Assembly: GCF_020564935.1 (NCBI RefSeq)
Contig: NZ_JAJCXB010000010.1
Coordinates: forward strand, 62,001-126,000
Length of the DNA stretch: 64,000 nucleotides
DNA from: Streptomyces pinistramenti
Lineage (GTDB): Bacteria; Actinomycetota; Actinomycetes; Streptomycetales; Streptomycetaceae
Reading direction: 5' to 3'
In this document: positions 55,638 to 63,768 of the stretch, piece after piece
How positions within the stretch are numbered: position 1 is the first letter of the stretch
How the letters are laid out: every line of letters starts with the position of its first letter
The notes under the pieces: model-generated
What the model was told of the DNA's origin: nothing
The model's input: the letters and a program-made list of their open reading frames with translations, nothing else
The model's database searches: none
Made by a program: the position numbers and the translations under genes

Positions 55638-56594
55638 TCAGGCAGCTCCAGGAATGGGAAGACCGCATGAACGTCTCGCCTTCGTCAATTGCTCTTCCGG
55701 TTTCCCGAAAGCACTCCACGGCATGCGGGCCGCATAGGGCCCCATCGCCGTGAAAACTTCGCGCGCCTCGAATTCATGCTTCGCCATGAAAAGCGCATGC
55801 GCCAGATACGAGAGGTCGAGCACGGGGGTGAACCGGTACCCGGCCGTGAGCGGGAACCACTGGCGGTAGATGCCGAGTGCGGTGCTGATCCACTGCGGCT
55901 GCTCCCAGGTGTGGTCGGCCAGCAGGGCGGTCGGGTTGTACTCGTCGACCAGCGCCACCAGCGGCAGCAGCCGCAGCGCCGACGAGGCCGCGGCCCGCTG
56001 GCTCAGGAACGCGGCGACGTCCCAGCTCGCGCTCGCCGAACCGCCGTTGCGGGTGAAGAAGAAGGACAGGAACCTGTGGTGCGCCTCGCGGTGCCAGGGG
56101 TCGAGCCGAAGAATATGCGCGAACAGATACCACGGGCCGGTCGGCGCGGTGAGGAGTCCCTGCGGGGCCGGATCCTGGGGTCGTTGAAATCGCGACAAGG
56201 CCAGTTGGCAGACCCACGGGGTGGGGTCATCCGGCAGCATCTGCGCGGCGCGCTCCCCCGCGGTGCGCGCGATACGCACCATGGCCTCTTGCCGCCGGTC
56301 GTCGGTTTCGGCCATGCGCAATGCCCGGATCATCGCCACCCGCGCCCACAGCAGTGCCGCCTCCGGTCCCGGCTCTTCCGAAATCCAGCGCTCCGCCAGG
56401 TCCGAGTCGGCGGCTTCCGATGCCAGCACCAGCGACCTGTGGGCCCGTACCTCGAAATCCCCCCGGGTCTCTTTCAGTACCTCATGGGCACCGAAGTACC
56501 GGCCGGCCCTGACGTCCATACACGCCTGCGCCAACTGCCGGTCATTGGCCGCCGGACTCCACACGTACTGCCCCTCGAATGAGCCAGCCGCCAT
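55638..56594 (-). CDS. unrecognised helical (TPR/Sel1-like) protein
   Basis: A 318-residue soluble protein I do not recognise. It is rich in Ala/Arg/Trp helices of 30-40 residue periodicity (DVRAGRYFGAHEVLKETRG, EPGPEAALLWARVAMIRAL, RLDPWHREAHHRFLSFFF, FMAKHEFEAREVFTAMGPY), suggesting a TPR-like solenoid. There is no signal or membrane segment. ATG 56594 follows GGGAGGGG. It diverges from the peptide operon at 57.2-59.3 kb across 670 bp and could be regulatory or accessory to it, but nothing in the sequence proves a link. Confidence 0.65.
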   Translation of the reverse strand: MAAGSFEGQYVWSPAANDRQLAQACMDVRAGRYFGAHEVLKETRGDFEVRAHRSLVLASEAADSDLAERWISEEPGPEAALLWARVAMIRALRMAETDDRRQEAMVRIARTAGERAAQMLPDDPTPWVCQLALSRFQRPQDPAPQGLLTAPTGPWYLFAHILRLDPWHREAHHRFLSFFFTRNGGSASASWDVAAFLSQRAAASSALRLLPLVALVDEYNPTALLADHTWEQPQWISTALGIYRQWFPLTAGYRFTPVLDLSYLAHALFMAKHEFEAREVFTAMGPYAARMPWSAFGKPEEQLTKARRSCGLPIPGAA

Positions 56595-57118
56595 GATCCC
56601 CTCCCGGTCCCGAAGGCGTCATCATCCACCCGCTCACATTTCGTCCACGCCTAATTCAGCCGGATCGTTTCCCCCGATCCGATGATGGCGGGGCACACCC
56701 TACTCACCAACAAGTGATAGCGAAAATAGTCGCCTGGAATATCGGGTTCCACACCTTTTGCACCACCCATTCGAGGCGGAATCCCGGACCTCTTCCCCAC
56801 CGGTTCCACTCTCTTGTCATTCCGCACTGCATGCGCTATGCGATTGGCATATTCATTCCTCCTCGAAATCTCCACATCTGATGGAGTGTCACCAACAGGA
56901 CACCATTGAGGCGGCGACGGGGCGACGGGAACCGGTCCGACGCCGGCCCGACGGACGCCCATGAGCGCACCCCGCCGACACCTGCTCGCCCACGCGCGCA
57001 AGCGGCGGCAGGTCAACTCCCCATCGGTCAAGTGAAGTTCAACCACCCGAGCCCGAAGCCCGCGCGCCGCCCTCCACCAGGTCGTTCCTCTGAACAAGAA
57101 GGGCCACGAGGAGCACTA
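56595..57118. other. intergenic region upstream of the peptide operon
   Basis: No supported gene. It is less G/C-rich than its surroundings (near 56700-56890), consistent with promoters. A hairpin CGGATCG-TTTCCCC-CGATCCG lies at 56661-56681, close to the start of the minus-strand gene. Open frames here lack ribosome binding sites and codon bias. Confidence 0.5.
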
Positions 57119-57151
57119 ATGCGCCAAAAATGGCGCACAGAACATCGTTAA
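57119..57151 (+). promoter_or_regulatory. 7-bp-arm palindrome overlapping a possible 10-codon leader ORF
   Basis: TGCGCCA-AAAA-TGGCGCA at 57120-57137 is a perfect palindrome, 37 bp upstream of the -35 of the peptide operon, and could be an activator or repressor site. The same stretch encodes a 10-residue ORF (ATG 57119, TAA 57151) with GAGGAG 5 bp upstream. That ORF would need a transcript starting further up. Confidence 0.45.
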
Positions 57152-57174
57152 CCTGCTTGTAGCATTGCCTTTCA

Positions 57175-57204
57175 TTGACACTGCCTTGGTGATCCTTTTA
57201 CCTT
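57175..57204 (+). promoter_or_regulatory. promoter of the repeat-peptide operon
   Basis: TTGACA (57175-57180), a consensus -35, is 18 bp from TACCTT (57199-57204). The expected transcript start is about 55 bp before the peptide ATG. Confidence 0.65.
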
Positions 57205-57265
57205 CGGAACGTGCGGCATCGGCAAGGTCAGCGCCGCACTCCCACACACCCTTCGGAGGCCCGGC

Positions 57266-57445
57266 ATGGAAGCTCTCATCAAGAAGATGGCCCAGGACGA
57301 GATCTGGCAGGGCTGGGTGGCCGTCAACTCCGCCGGAGCGGCGGCGAAGAACGGCTGCATCAGCGCCACGCCCAAGGCCGGCTGTATCAGTGCCACCCCC
57401 AAGTCGGGCTGCGTCAGCGTGGCGAAGGCCGGCTGCATCTCCTGA
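57266..57445 (+). CDS. 59-residue peptide with four K-x-G-C-(I/V)-S repeats (putative RiPP precursor)
   Basis: A small gene with CGGAGG 8 bp before its ATG. Residues 1-20 form a helix-prone, leader-like segment (MEALIKKMAQDEIWQGW), followed by a small-residue linker (NSAGAAA). From residue 28 to the end the unit Lys-x-Gly-Cys-(Ile/Val)-Ser recurs four times, with Cys at 31, 40, 49 and 57. The first two units are each followed by Ala-Thr-Pro, and the chain ends exactly after the fourth Ser. Leader plus repeated Cys/Ser core is the layout of precursors of modified peptides. It is followed by an adenylating enzyme and a small protein in one operon. No lanthionine synthetase, YcaO or radical SAM gene is near. 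I know of no described family with this repeat. Confidence 0.75.
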   Translation: MEALIKKMAQDEIWQGWVAVNSAGAAAKNGCISATPKAGCISATPKSGCVSVAKAGCIS

Positions 57446-57499
57446 CCCGGCCGACCGCGCCCGGAGCACCCGTTTCCCGAGCACTTGTGAAGGTTTTCC

Positions 57500-58744
57500 A
57501 TGGAGTTGGACGGTCAGCCGTCGGCCGAGGTCATCGCCGAGATCAAGGACATCCCGATCTACCGCGCCTCGCTGGAGCAGGGGCACTTCCCCCTCCTCGA
57601 CAAACCGGAGATCGCGCGCGGCTTCCCCGACAACTGGATGACGCCCAGGCTCGCCGCCGCGCTGAAGACCGGCGACGCCGAGTTCGTGCTGTCCACCGGC
57701 ACCCACCACGCCCGGATGCAGATCATCCGCCCCCCGTACTTCCTCCTGCGCTCCTACTACCAGTTGTGGAGCGAGCACCCCGACCTCGCCGCCACCTGGG
57801 AAGCGGACTGCCGCCGGGTGTCGCTGACCACGGTCCTGGCGACCGAACACGTCGCCCGGGTGAACGCCGCCAAGCGCGGCGAAGAGCCCGCGGCCGTCCC
57901 GGACGCCGCGGACCGGCAACTGGACGCGCGCACGTCGTACGTCAACCTCCGGCTCGATCCGGCCCTTTGGGAACGCGCGGACGTCGTCCGGATGCTCGCC
58001 GAGATCGACGCGGCCCGTCAGACCCACCCGCGCGGCTGGTACCACCTCGACTGCTCCTCGTACCACCTCGCGCATCTGCTCCGGAAGATCGGCACCTGGC
58101 ACTTGTGGGACGCCTTTCCGCCGCCCGCCAGCATCATCCACGCCTACGAGTACACGCCGGTGAACGTCCGGCGTTTCCTGGAGCAGCACTTCGCCTGCCC
58201 GATCATCGATCTGTTCGGCAGCACCGAACTGGGCTACCTCTTCTCCAGCGACCGCCGCGGCGGCTACCGCCCCCATCTCGACAGGATGAGCGTCGAACTG
58301 CTCCCGGTGGCCCCGGGCAGCGAGATCTTCCAGCTCATCGTCACCAGCATCCGCAACCCGTACATGCCGCTGGTCCGTTACCGCTCGGGCGACTGCGTAC
58401 GGACGCGGGACGGCACCCCGGACCCCGCGAAGATCGCCCGGTTCTGCGGGCGGGTGAAGGAGCTGCTGCCGACGCCGCACGGCCCGGTGTCGCAGGGCGA
58501 CCTCGACCGCCTCATCGGCGCCGCCTCCGCGCGGGTCTTCGTGCACCAGTTGCAGGTGTCCGGCACGGACGAGGCACGGCTGGCCTACACCACGTTCGAC
58601 GGCAACCCGGTCCAGGCCGCCGAGGCCGCCGCCCTGGAACGCGGTGTCCGTGAACTGACCGGACGGCACTGCCGGGCGGAGCACCGTACGCGCCTCCCGA
58701 TAGGGAAGTCCGGGAAGTACGCCTGGCTCGCGACCGACACCTGA
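57500..58744 (+). CDS. PaaK/CoF-synthetase-like adenylate-forming enzyme
   Basis: A 414-residue protein of the phenylacetate-CoA ligase / coenzyme F390 synthetase branch of adenylating enzymes. Visible motifs are STGTHHARMQI near residue 65 (ATP loop, modified from SSGTTGxP), IIDLFGSTELGYLFSSD near 235 (A5), MPLVRYRSGDCVR near 290 (A7), RFCGRVKELLPTP (A8) and PIGKSGKYAW at the end with the A10-type Lys. It would activate a carboxylate as an acyl-AMP. No CoA or carrier protein is evident nearby, so the acceptor may be a side chain or end of the upstream peptide. The ATG has GAAGG upstream; the gene lies 54 bp after the peptide. Confidence 0.82.
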   Translation: MELDGQPSAEVIAEIKDIPIYRASLEQGHFPLLDKPEIARGFPDNWMTPRLAAALKTGDAEFVLSTGTHHARMQIIRPPYFLLRSYYQLWSEHPDLAATWEADCRRVSLTTVLATEHVARVNAAKRGEEPAAVPDAADRQLDARTSYVNLRLDPALWERADVVRMLAEIDAARQTHPRGWYHLDCSSYHLAHLLRKIGTWHLWDAFPPPASIIHAYEYTPVNVRRFLEQHFACPIIDLFGSTELGYLFSSDRRGGYRPHLDRMSVELLPVAPGSEIFQLIVTSIRNPYMPLVRYRSGDCVRTRDGTPDPAKIARFCGRVKELLPTPHGPVSQGDLDRLIGAASARVFVHQLQVSGTDEARLAYTTFDGNPVQAAEAAALERGVRELTGRHCRAEHRTRLPIGKSGKYAWLATDT

Positions 58745-58763
58745 CCACCCCGACGGGAGAACC

Positions 58764-59279
58764 ATGACCAGCAGCACCCCGCTGTCCGCCGACGACCTGA
58801 CCGCCCTGCTCGGCGAGGCGCTGCACACCGAGGTGGTGGCGCACTTCGTCCATCACACGGGCGCGCCGGAGGAGTTCGTCGAGCGCCAGGTGACCGAGTG
58901 CCTGCGCTACCTCTACCTCGTCTCGCACCATCACGAGCAGCTGAGCGGCCTTTTCCTGCCGGTCGAGCAGGAGATCGACGAGATCTGGCACTACCTCATC
59001 CTCCAGACCCGCGAGTACCGCAGCCTGTGCGAGGAGCGGCTGCCCGGACGGTTCTTCATCGAGCACCGCAGCATCGCCTACGAGGCGTACCAGCAGGAGC
59101 CGGGCCGGGAGCGGGCCATCGAAGAGGCGCTGCGCTGGATCCCGCTGTACTGCCGGGAGTTCGGCCCCTTCGACGAGGGCGCGCTGCCGCACTGGACCGT
59201 CGTCCGCTTCCTGCACGAGCGGATGGACATACCCCTCGCGGAGATCGCCGCCCTGGAACCGGCGGCCGTTGCCGCATAG
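58764..59279 (+). CDS. glycine-rich-domain-like protein (DEIWH motif)
   Basis: A 171-residue soluble protein. EIDEIWHYLILQTREYRSLCEE near residues 71-92 and RFFIEHRS soon after match the (V/L)DExWHxxILxTRxY and following His of GRDP/glycine-rich domain-containing proteins, whose biochemical role is unclear. Two acidic helical stretches flank it. The conserved His and acidic residues could bind a metal. ATG 58764 follows GGGAGA, 19 bp after the adenylating-enzyme gene. A very strong terminator follows, closing the operon with the repeat peptide, so it is probably a modifying or accessory protein for that peptide. Confidence 0.72.
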   Translation: MTSSTPLSADDLTALLGEALHTEVVAHFVHHTGAPEEFVERQVTECLRYLYLVSHHHEQLSGLFLPVEQEIDEIWHYLILQTREYRSLCEERLPGRFFIEHRSIAYEAYQQEPGRERAIEEALRWIPLYCREFGPFDEGALPHWTVVRFLHERMDIPLAEIAALEPAAVAA

Positions 59280-59285
59280 CCGCCC

Positions 59286-59331
59286 GGGAGAAGGTGGCAC
59301 GGCCACGGACCCGGCCGTGCCACCTTCTCCC
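59286..59331 (+). terminator. terminator of the repeat-peptide operon
   Basis: A perfect 19-bp stem (59286-59304 with 59313-59331, beginning GGGAGAAGGTGG) and 8-nt loop start 6 bp after the stop codon. Confidence 0.88.
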
Positions 59332-59444
59332 CGGCCTGCGGCGCAATGACGTCCGCAAGACGCCCCCGCCCCCATGAATCCCCCCACCCTCACCGTTCCC
59401 GGCGCCGGGACCACCGTCCCGGCCGTACGGCGAACCGAAAGGCG

Positions 59445-59861
59445 ATGATGCGACAGGACAAGAACACGCCGGGCCGACGCCGCCCGGCCGTACGAACGAT
59501 GACCACGATCACCGTGATCCTCCTCTTTCTGCTGGGCGCCGCGGCGCCGACCGCCGGTGCAGCGGTCGCGGCCCCAGCCACCGGCTTCGCACTCATGGGC
59601 GCCCCCGCGGCCTTGGGTGGGCCCCTGTACGGCAACGGTGAACTCGCCGAGCGGGAGTCGGAGCGCGGGCAGGCGGTGCGCCGTGGCTCGCGGCACGCGT
59701 ACCTCCCGCTGCCGGATTCCGGCCCGCCCCTGCCGTCGCCGTCCGCCGCCGTGCTGTCCGTCGGCAATTGCGCGCCGGCCGGGGCGAGGGCCCAAAGAGC
59801 CTCGCCCCGGGTGTCCGTGCCGCGCGAACTCCGCGTCCTGCACTGTGTCTTCCGCTGCTGA
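59445..59861 (+). CDS. small exported or membrane-anchored protein of unknown function
   Basis: A 138-residue protein. A basic N-terminus (RQDKNTPGRRRPAVR) is followed by one hydrophobic segment (TVILLFLLGAAAPTAGAAVAA) that could be a signal or anchor. The rest is low-complexity Pro/Ser/Arg-rich with three Cys near the end (NCAPAG, LHCVFRC). Third-position G/C bias supports a real gene. GAAAGG precedes the ATG pair. It lies just upstream of the carbonic anhydrase and SulP genes on the same strand and may be co-expressed. I do not recognise it. Confidence 0.55.
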   Translation: MMRQDKNTPGRRRPAVRTMTTITVILLFLLGAAAPTAGAAVAAPATGFALMGAPAALGGPLYGNGELAERESERGQAVRRGSRHAYLPLPDSGPPLPSPSAAVLSVGNCAPAGARAQRASPRVSVPRELRVLHCVFRC

Positions 59862-59952
59862 GCCGATCCGCCGGGCCCGTCATGCGCGCCCTCCGCATCA
59901 CCTTCCCGCCACCGTCGCGGTGGCACCCCTCATCAGCAGGAGAACTCCCCTC

Positions 59953-60555
59953 GTGGACACCTTCATCCACCATGCCCGGGGCCACAGTGCCCGTATCGCC
60001 GAACTCCAGGAGGAGCGGGAGAGCTACGGCCGGCTCGCCGCCGGCCAGTCCCCGCTCGCCCTGTTCATCACGTGCTCCGACTCCCGCGTCATCCCCTCGC
60101 AGATCACCGGCGCCCGGCCGGGTGAACTGTTCGAGCTGCGCACCGCGGGCAACGCCGTCCCCCGCTACTCCGACGGCGGCCCGGCAGGCGCCGAAGCCGC
60201 CACGATCGAGTACGCCATGCGCGTACTGAACGTCGCCGACATCGTGGTGTGCGGCCACTCGCACTGCGGCGCCGTCGGCGCCAGGGCGCGCGGCGACGAC
60301 CTGACCGGCGTGCCGGACGTACAGGACTGGCTGGACCGGCAGTTGTCCGAAGAGCTTCCGGACGACGAGGAACCCGCCGTACGCAGCGCCGTGCGCCGGC
60401 ACGTGTACGAACAGCTCGGCCGACTGCGGGAGTACCCGAGCGTGCGCGAGCGCCTGGAATCCGGCGAGGTCGCGCTGCACGGCTGGTTCTACGAAGTCCA
60501 CACCGGCCAGGTCACGGTGCACGACCCGGCAACCGACTCGTTCCGCCCGCTGTGA
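59953..60555 (+). CDS. beta-class carbonic anhydrase
   Basis: A 200-residue beta carbonic anhydrase with the zinc ligands Cys41 (ITCSDSRV, with the Asp43-Arg45 pair), His102 and Cys105 (VVCGHSHCGAVGA). GELFELRTAGNAVP is the usual dimer-region motif. It interconverts CO2 and bicarbonate in the cytoplasm. GTG 59953 has AGGAGA upstream. The SulP transporter gene starts 17 bp after its stop, a pairing that suggests bicarbonate uptake. Confidence 0.94.
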   Translation: MDTFIHHARGHSARIAELQEERESYGRLAAGQSPLALFITCSDSRVIPSQITGARPGELFELRTAGNAVPRYSDGGPAGAEAATIEYAMRVLNVADIVVCGHSHCGAVGARARGDDLTGVPDVQDWLDRQLSEELPDDEEPAVRSAVRRHVYEQLGRLREYPSVRERLESGEVALHGWFYEVHTGQVTVHDPATDSFRPL

Positions 60556-60572
60556 AGGCGGGCCCACTCACC

Positions 60573-62039
60573 ATGAATCGACTGATCGTGAACCGACTCC
60601 CGTCCCTCCGGGCGGATTTCACCGCGTCCCTCGTTGTCTTCCTCGTGGCTGTCCCGCTGTGCGTCGGGGTGGCGGTCGCCTCCGGCGTGCCCGCCGAACT
60701 GGGTCTGGTGACCGGCATCGTCGGCGGCCTGCTGACCGGCCTGCTGCCCGGCAGCAGCCTGCAGGTCAGCGGTCCTGCGGCCGGCCTGACCGTGCTGGTC
60801 TACGAGGCCGTCCAGGAGTACGGCCTGGGTGCGCTGGGCGCCCTGGTGCTGGCGGCCGGCCTGTTGCAGCTGGTCATGGGCGCCCTCAAGCTCGGCCGCT
60901 GGTTCCGTGCCATCTCCGTCGCCGTCGTGCAGGGGATGCTGGCCGGCATCGGCCTGGTGCTGATCGCCGGGCAGCTCTACACGCTCGCCGACTCCAAGGC
61001 GCCGGGTGACGGGCTCTCCAACCTCGCCGGGCTGCCGGCGCTCGTCCTGCACACCGTCCGTGACGGCGGCGCGGCGACGGCTCTCGCGGTCGGTGCGGGC
61101 ACCATCGCCGTCCTGGTGCTCTGGCCGCGCTGGAAGCGCGCGGCACGTGTGCTGCCCGCTCCGCTGGCGGCGGTCGCGCTCGCCACGGTCACGGTCTTCG
61201 TCCTGGACCTGCCGGTGGCCCGGGTGGAGGTCAGTGGCCTGCTGGACGCCATCCAGCCGCCGGGCTTCGCCGACATCGGGCGACTGACCGAACTGGGCGT
61301 GCTGGGAACGGTATTGGCTTTCACCCTGATCGCCTCCGCCGAGTCCCTCTTCAGCGCGGCGGCCGTCGACCGGCTGCACTCCGGCCGGCGCACCGACTAC
61401 GACAAGGAGCTGATGGCCCAGGGCGCGGGCAACACCGTCTGCGGTGTGCTCGGCGCGCTGCCGATGACCGCGGTGATCGTCCGCAGTGCGGCCAACGTCC
61501 AGGCGGGTGCCAGGACGAAGCTGTCACGGGTGCTGCACGGCGTATGGATCCTGGTGTTCGCCGCGGCGTTCCCGGCCGCGCTGGGTGTGGTGCCGGTGGC
61601 AGCGCTGGCCGGCATCCTGGTGCACGCCGGGTGCAAGCTGATACCGCTGCGCGAGCTGCGGCCGCTGTGGCGCGAGCACCGCGGTGAGGCGGTGGTGCTG
61701 TTCGCCACGGCCCTCGCCATCGTGACGGTCAACATGTTCGAAGGCGTGCTGATCGGCCTGCTGCTGGCGGTCGCCAAGACCGCCTGGGACACCTCGCAGG
61801 TGCACCTCGACATCGAGATACCCGAGGGCGACGAGCCGATACAGGTACGCGCCGTCGGCAATGCCACGTTCCTGCGGCTGCCCAAGCTGCTGGACCAGTT
61901 GGCGACGCTGCCCGCCGACCGCGCCGTGGAGCTGGACCTCGACGGTCTGCGCCATCTCGACCACGCCTGCGCCACCGCGCTGAACAACTGGGCCGAGCAG
62001 CACCGCCGCGCCCGTGGCCCGGAGGTCCTGACGTCGTGA
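60573..62039 (+). CDS. SulP family anion transporter (probable bicarbonate)
   Basis: A 488-residue SulP/SLC26 transporter. The first segments carry ADFTASLVVFLVAVPLCVGVA and GLLTGLLPGSSLQVSGPAAGLTV, the canonical SulP N-terminal motifs. About 12 hydrophobic segments follow, and a short STAS-like tail occupies about 415-488 (IQVRAVGNATFLRLPKL, AVELDLDGLRHLDHAC). Coupling to carbonic anhydrase favours bicarbonate or carbonate over sulphate. A strong shared terminator separates it from the convergent amidohydrolase. Confidence 0.92.
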   Translation: MNRLIVNRLPSLRADFTASLVVFLVAVPLCVGVAVASGVPAELGLVTGIVGGLLTGLLPGSSLQVSGPAAGLTVLVYEAVQEYGLGALGALVLAAGLLQLVMGALKLGRWFRAISVAVVQGMLAGIGLVLIAGQLYTLADSKAPGDGLSNLAGLPALVLHTVRDGGAATALAVGAGTIAVLVLWPRWKRAARVLPAPLAAVALATVTVFVLDLPVARVEVSGLLDAIQPPGFADIGRLTELGVLGTVLAFTLIASAESLFSAAAVDRLHSGRRTDYDKELMAQGAGNTVCGVLGALPMTAVIVRSAANVQAGARTKLSRVLHGVWILVFAAAFPAALGVVPVAALAGILVHAGCKLIPLRELRPLWREHRGEAVVLFATALAIVTVNMFEGVLIGLLLAVAKTAWDTSQVHLDIEIPEGDEPIQVRAVGNATFLRLPKLLDQLATLPADRAVELDLDGLRHLDHACATALNNWAEQHRRARGPEVLTS

Positions 62040-62046
62040 CGCGTAC

Positions 62047-62083
62047 GGCGCCCCGGGCCCCGCGTGCAGGGGCCCGGGGCGCC
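62047..62083. terminator. bidirectional terminator
   Basis: GGCGCCCCGGGCCCC and GGGGCCCGGGGCGCC form a perfect 15-bp stem with a 7-nt loop between convergent genes. Confidence 0.85.
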
Positions 62084-62096
62084 GGAGTCGCCCCCG

Positions 62097-63728
62097 TCAT
62101 TCCCCGTCCGCCGCCCGGTAGGTGACGCGTCCGGCCAGCCAGGTGCCGAGCACCCGGATGTGCCGGATCCGCATCGGGTCGGCGGTGCGGGGGTCGTCCG
62201 ACAGCCAGACCAGGTCCGCGGGCGCCCCGGGCGCCAGCCGCGTGCGGTCGTCGGCGTGCGCCTGGTAGGCGACGCCTGAGCTGTACGCATCCAGGGCCTG
62301 GTCGACGGTCAGCCGCTGGTGCGGCGTCCAGCCGCCCTCCGGGGCGCCGTCGAAGGTGCGGCGGGTCACCGCGACCTGGAGGCCGTCGAGCGGCACGTGT
62401 GAGCTGACGGGCCAGTCGCTGCCGAAGGAGAGCCGGGCGCCAAGACGCACCAGGTCGCCCATCGGATACTGCCGAGCGGCCCGCGTCTCCCCCACCCGCG
62501 GGAGGGTCAACACGGTCTGGAGCGGGTCGAGTTGGGCCCACAGCGGCTCGAAGTTGGCGATCACGCCCAGGGCGGCGAAGCGGGGCAGGTCGGCCGGGTC
62601 GGCCAGCTGCACGTGGGTGATCACCGGGCGGCGGTCCCAGGGCGGGTTGGCCGCGGCCGCCGCTTCGACGGCGTCGAGTGCGGAACGGACGCCGGCGTCG
62701 CCGATGGCATGCAGGTGCACCTGGAAGCCGTCCGCGTCGAACGCCGTTACCGCTTCGGCGAGTTCGGCGGCGGGCCAGACGGGCATTCCGCAGGTGTGCG
62801 GCGCATCGTGGTAGGGCCGCAGCATCGCCGCCGTGCCGCCCTCGATGACGCCGTCGCAGAAGAACTTGACGGTACGGGCGGACAGCAGCGGGCAGCCGTC
62901 CGCCGCGATCCGCTCACGGGTGGCGGCGAACGGCGCGCGCTGGGCACGCCAGCAGCCGGGGTCGGCGCGCTGCGCGAGGTTCACGCGGAAGGCCAGGGCG
63001 CCGCGCCGGGCGGCCTCCCGGTAGGGCGCCACCATCTCCGGTTCGACCCAGGCGTCCTGCACCCAGGTCAGGCCCGCGCGGGTGTAGAGCGCACCGGCCC
63101 GCCGCAGGGCGTCGACGAGTTCGTCCACGGTCCTGGCGGGCAGCCGGTCGAGTACCAGGTCGCAGGCGTGCCATTCGCGGAGCGTGCCCATCGGCGTGCC
63201 GTCGAGGCGCCGGACGATGCGGCCGAGCCGCGGCTGCGGGGTGGCATCGGTGATGCCCGCCCTGCGCAGCGCTTCGGTGTTGCACCACACCGTGTGGTAG
63301 TCGTACGCGCGCAGCACCACCGGCCGGCCGGGCACCGCGTCGTCCAGCCAGCGGGCGTCGAACTCCCCCGCGGGCGCCAGTGCGGGGTCGTAGGAGGCGC
63401 CGACGATCCACTCCTCCTCGGGGTGCGCGGCAGCCCAGCGTCCGACCTCGGCCACCACCGCGTCGACCGACGCCAGCCCCTTGATCTGCGGTCCTGCCGC
63501 CTCCAGGCCGCCGAACATCGGGTGCGCGTGGCCGTCGCCGAAGGCCGCGGTGAGCAGCCCGGATCCGAGGTCGACGGTCTCTGCCCGGCCGGCGGCCAGA
63601 GCCTCGGCGGCCGGGCCGAGTGCGACGATGCGGCCGTCGCGTACGGCGAGTGCGGTGGTGTCGGTGCCGGGACCGCCGCCGGTGCGTACCGTCCCGCGGA
63701 AGACCAGGGCCGCCTCTGCGGTGTCCAT
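62097..63728 (-). CDS. YtcJ-like amidohydrolase
   Basis: A 543-residue amidohydrolase of the YtcJ/AtzB-like exoenzyme subgroup. AAFGDGHAHPMFGGLEA near residue 66 gives the HxH metal site, VHLHAIGDAGVRSALDAVE and VITHVQLADPADLPRFA give later His ligands, and SFGSDWPVSSHVP supplies the Asp. The beta-sandwich composed of both ends (ALAVRDGRIVALG, VTYRAADGE) is typical. ATG 63728 follows AAAGGA. The substrate is unknown. It lies just downstream (40 bp) of an APC permease gene on the same strand, so it may act on the imported compound. Confidence 0.9.
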   Translation of the reverse strand: MDTAEAALVFRGTVRTGGGPGTDTTALAVRDGRIVALGPAAEALAAGRAETVDLGSGLLTAAFGDGHAHPMFGGLEAAGPQIKGLASVDAVVAEVGRWAAAHPEEEWIVGASYDPALAPAGEFDARWLDDAVPGRPVVLRAYDYHTVWCNTEALRRAGITDATPQPRLGRIVRRLDGTPMGTLREWHACDLVLDRLPARTVDELVDALRRAGALYTRAGLTWVQDAWVEPEMVAPYREAARRGALAFRVNLAQRADPGCWRAQRAPFAATRERIAADGCPLLSARTVKFFCDGVIEGGTAAMLRPYHDAPHTCGMPVWPAAELAEAVTAFDADGFQVHLHAIGDAGVRSALDAVEAAAAANPPWDRRPVITHVQLADPADLPRFAALGVIANFEPLWAQLDPLQTVLTLPRVGETRAARQYPMGDLVRLGARLSFGSDWPVSSHVPLDGLQVAVTRRTFDGAPEGGWTPHQRLTVDQALDAYSSGVAYQAHADDRTRLAPGAPADLVWLSDDPRTADPMRIRHIRVLGTWLAGRVTYRAADGE

Positions 63729-63768
63729 GAGGGTCCTTTCTCCGTCCGGATGTGTCCGCGCGGGGTGG

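Noticed and set aside
56651..57097. Minus-strand frame of 148 codons upstream of the peptide operon
   Set aside because: There is no ribosome binding site at a plausible start and no third-position bias. The composition is mixed and the region looks like promoter DNA.
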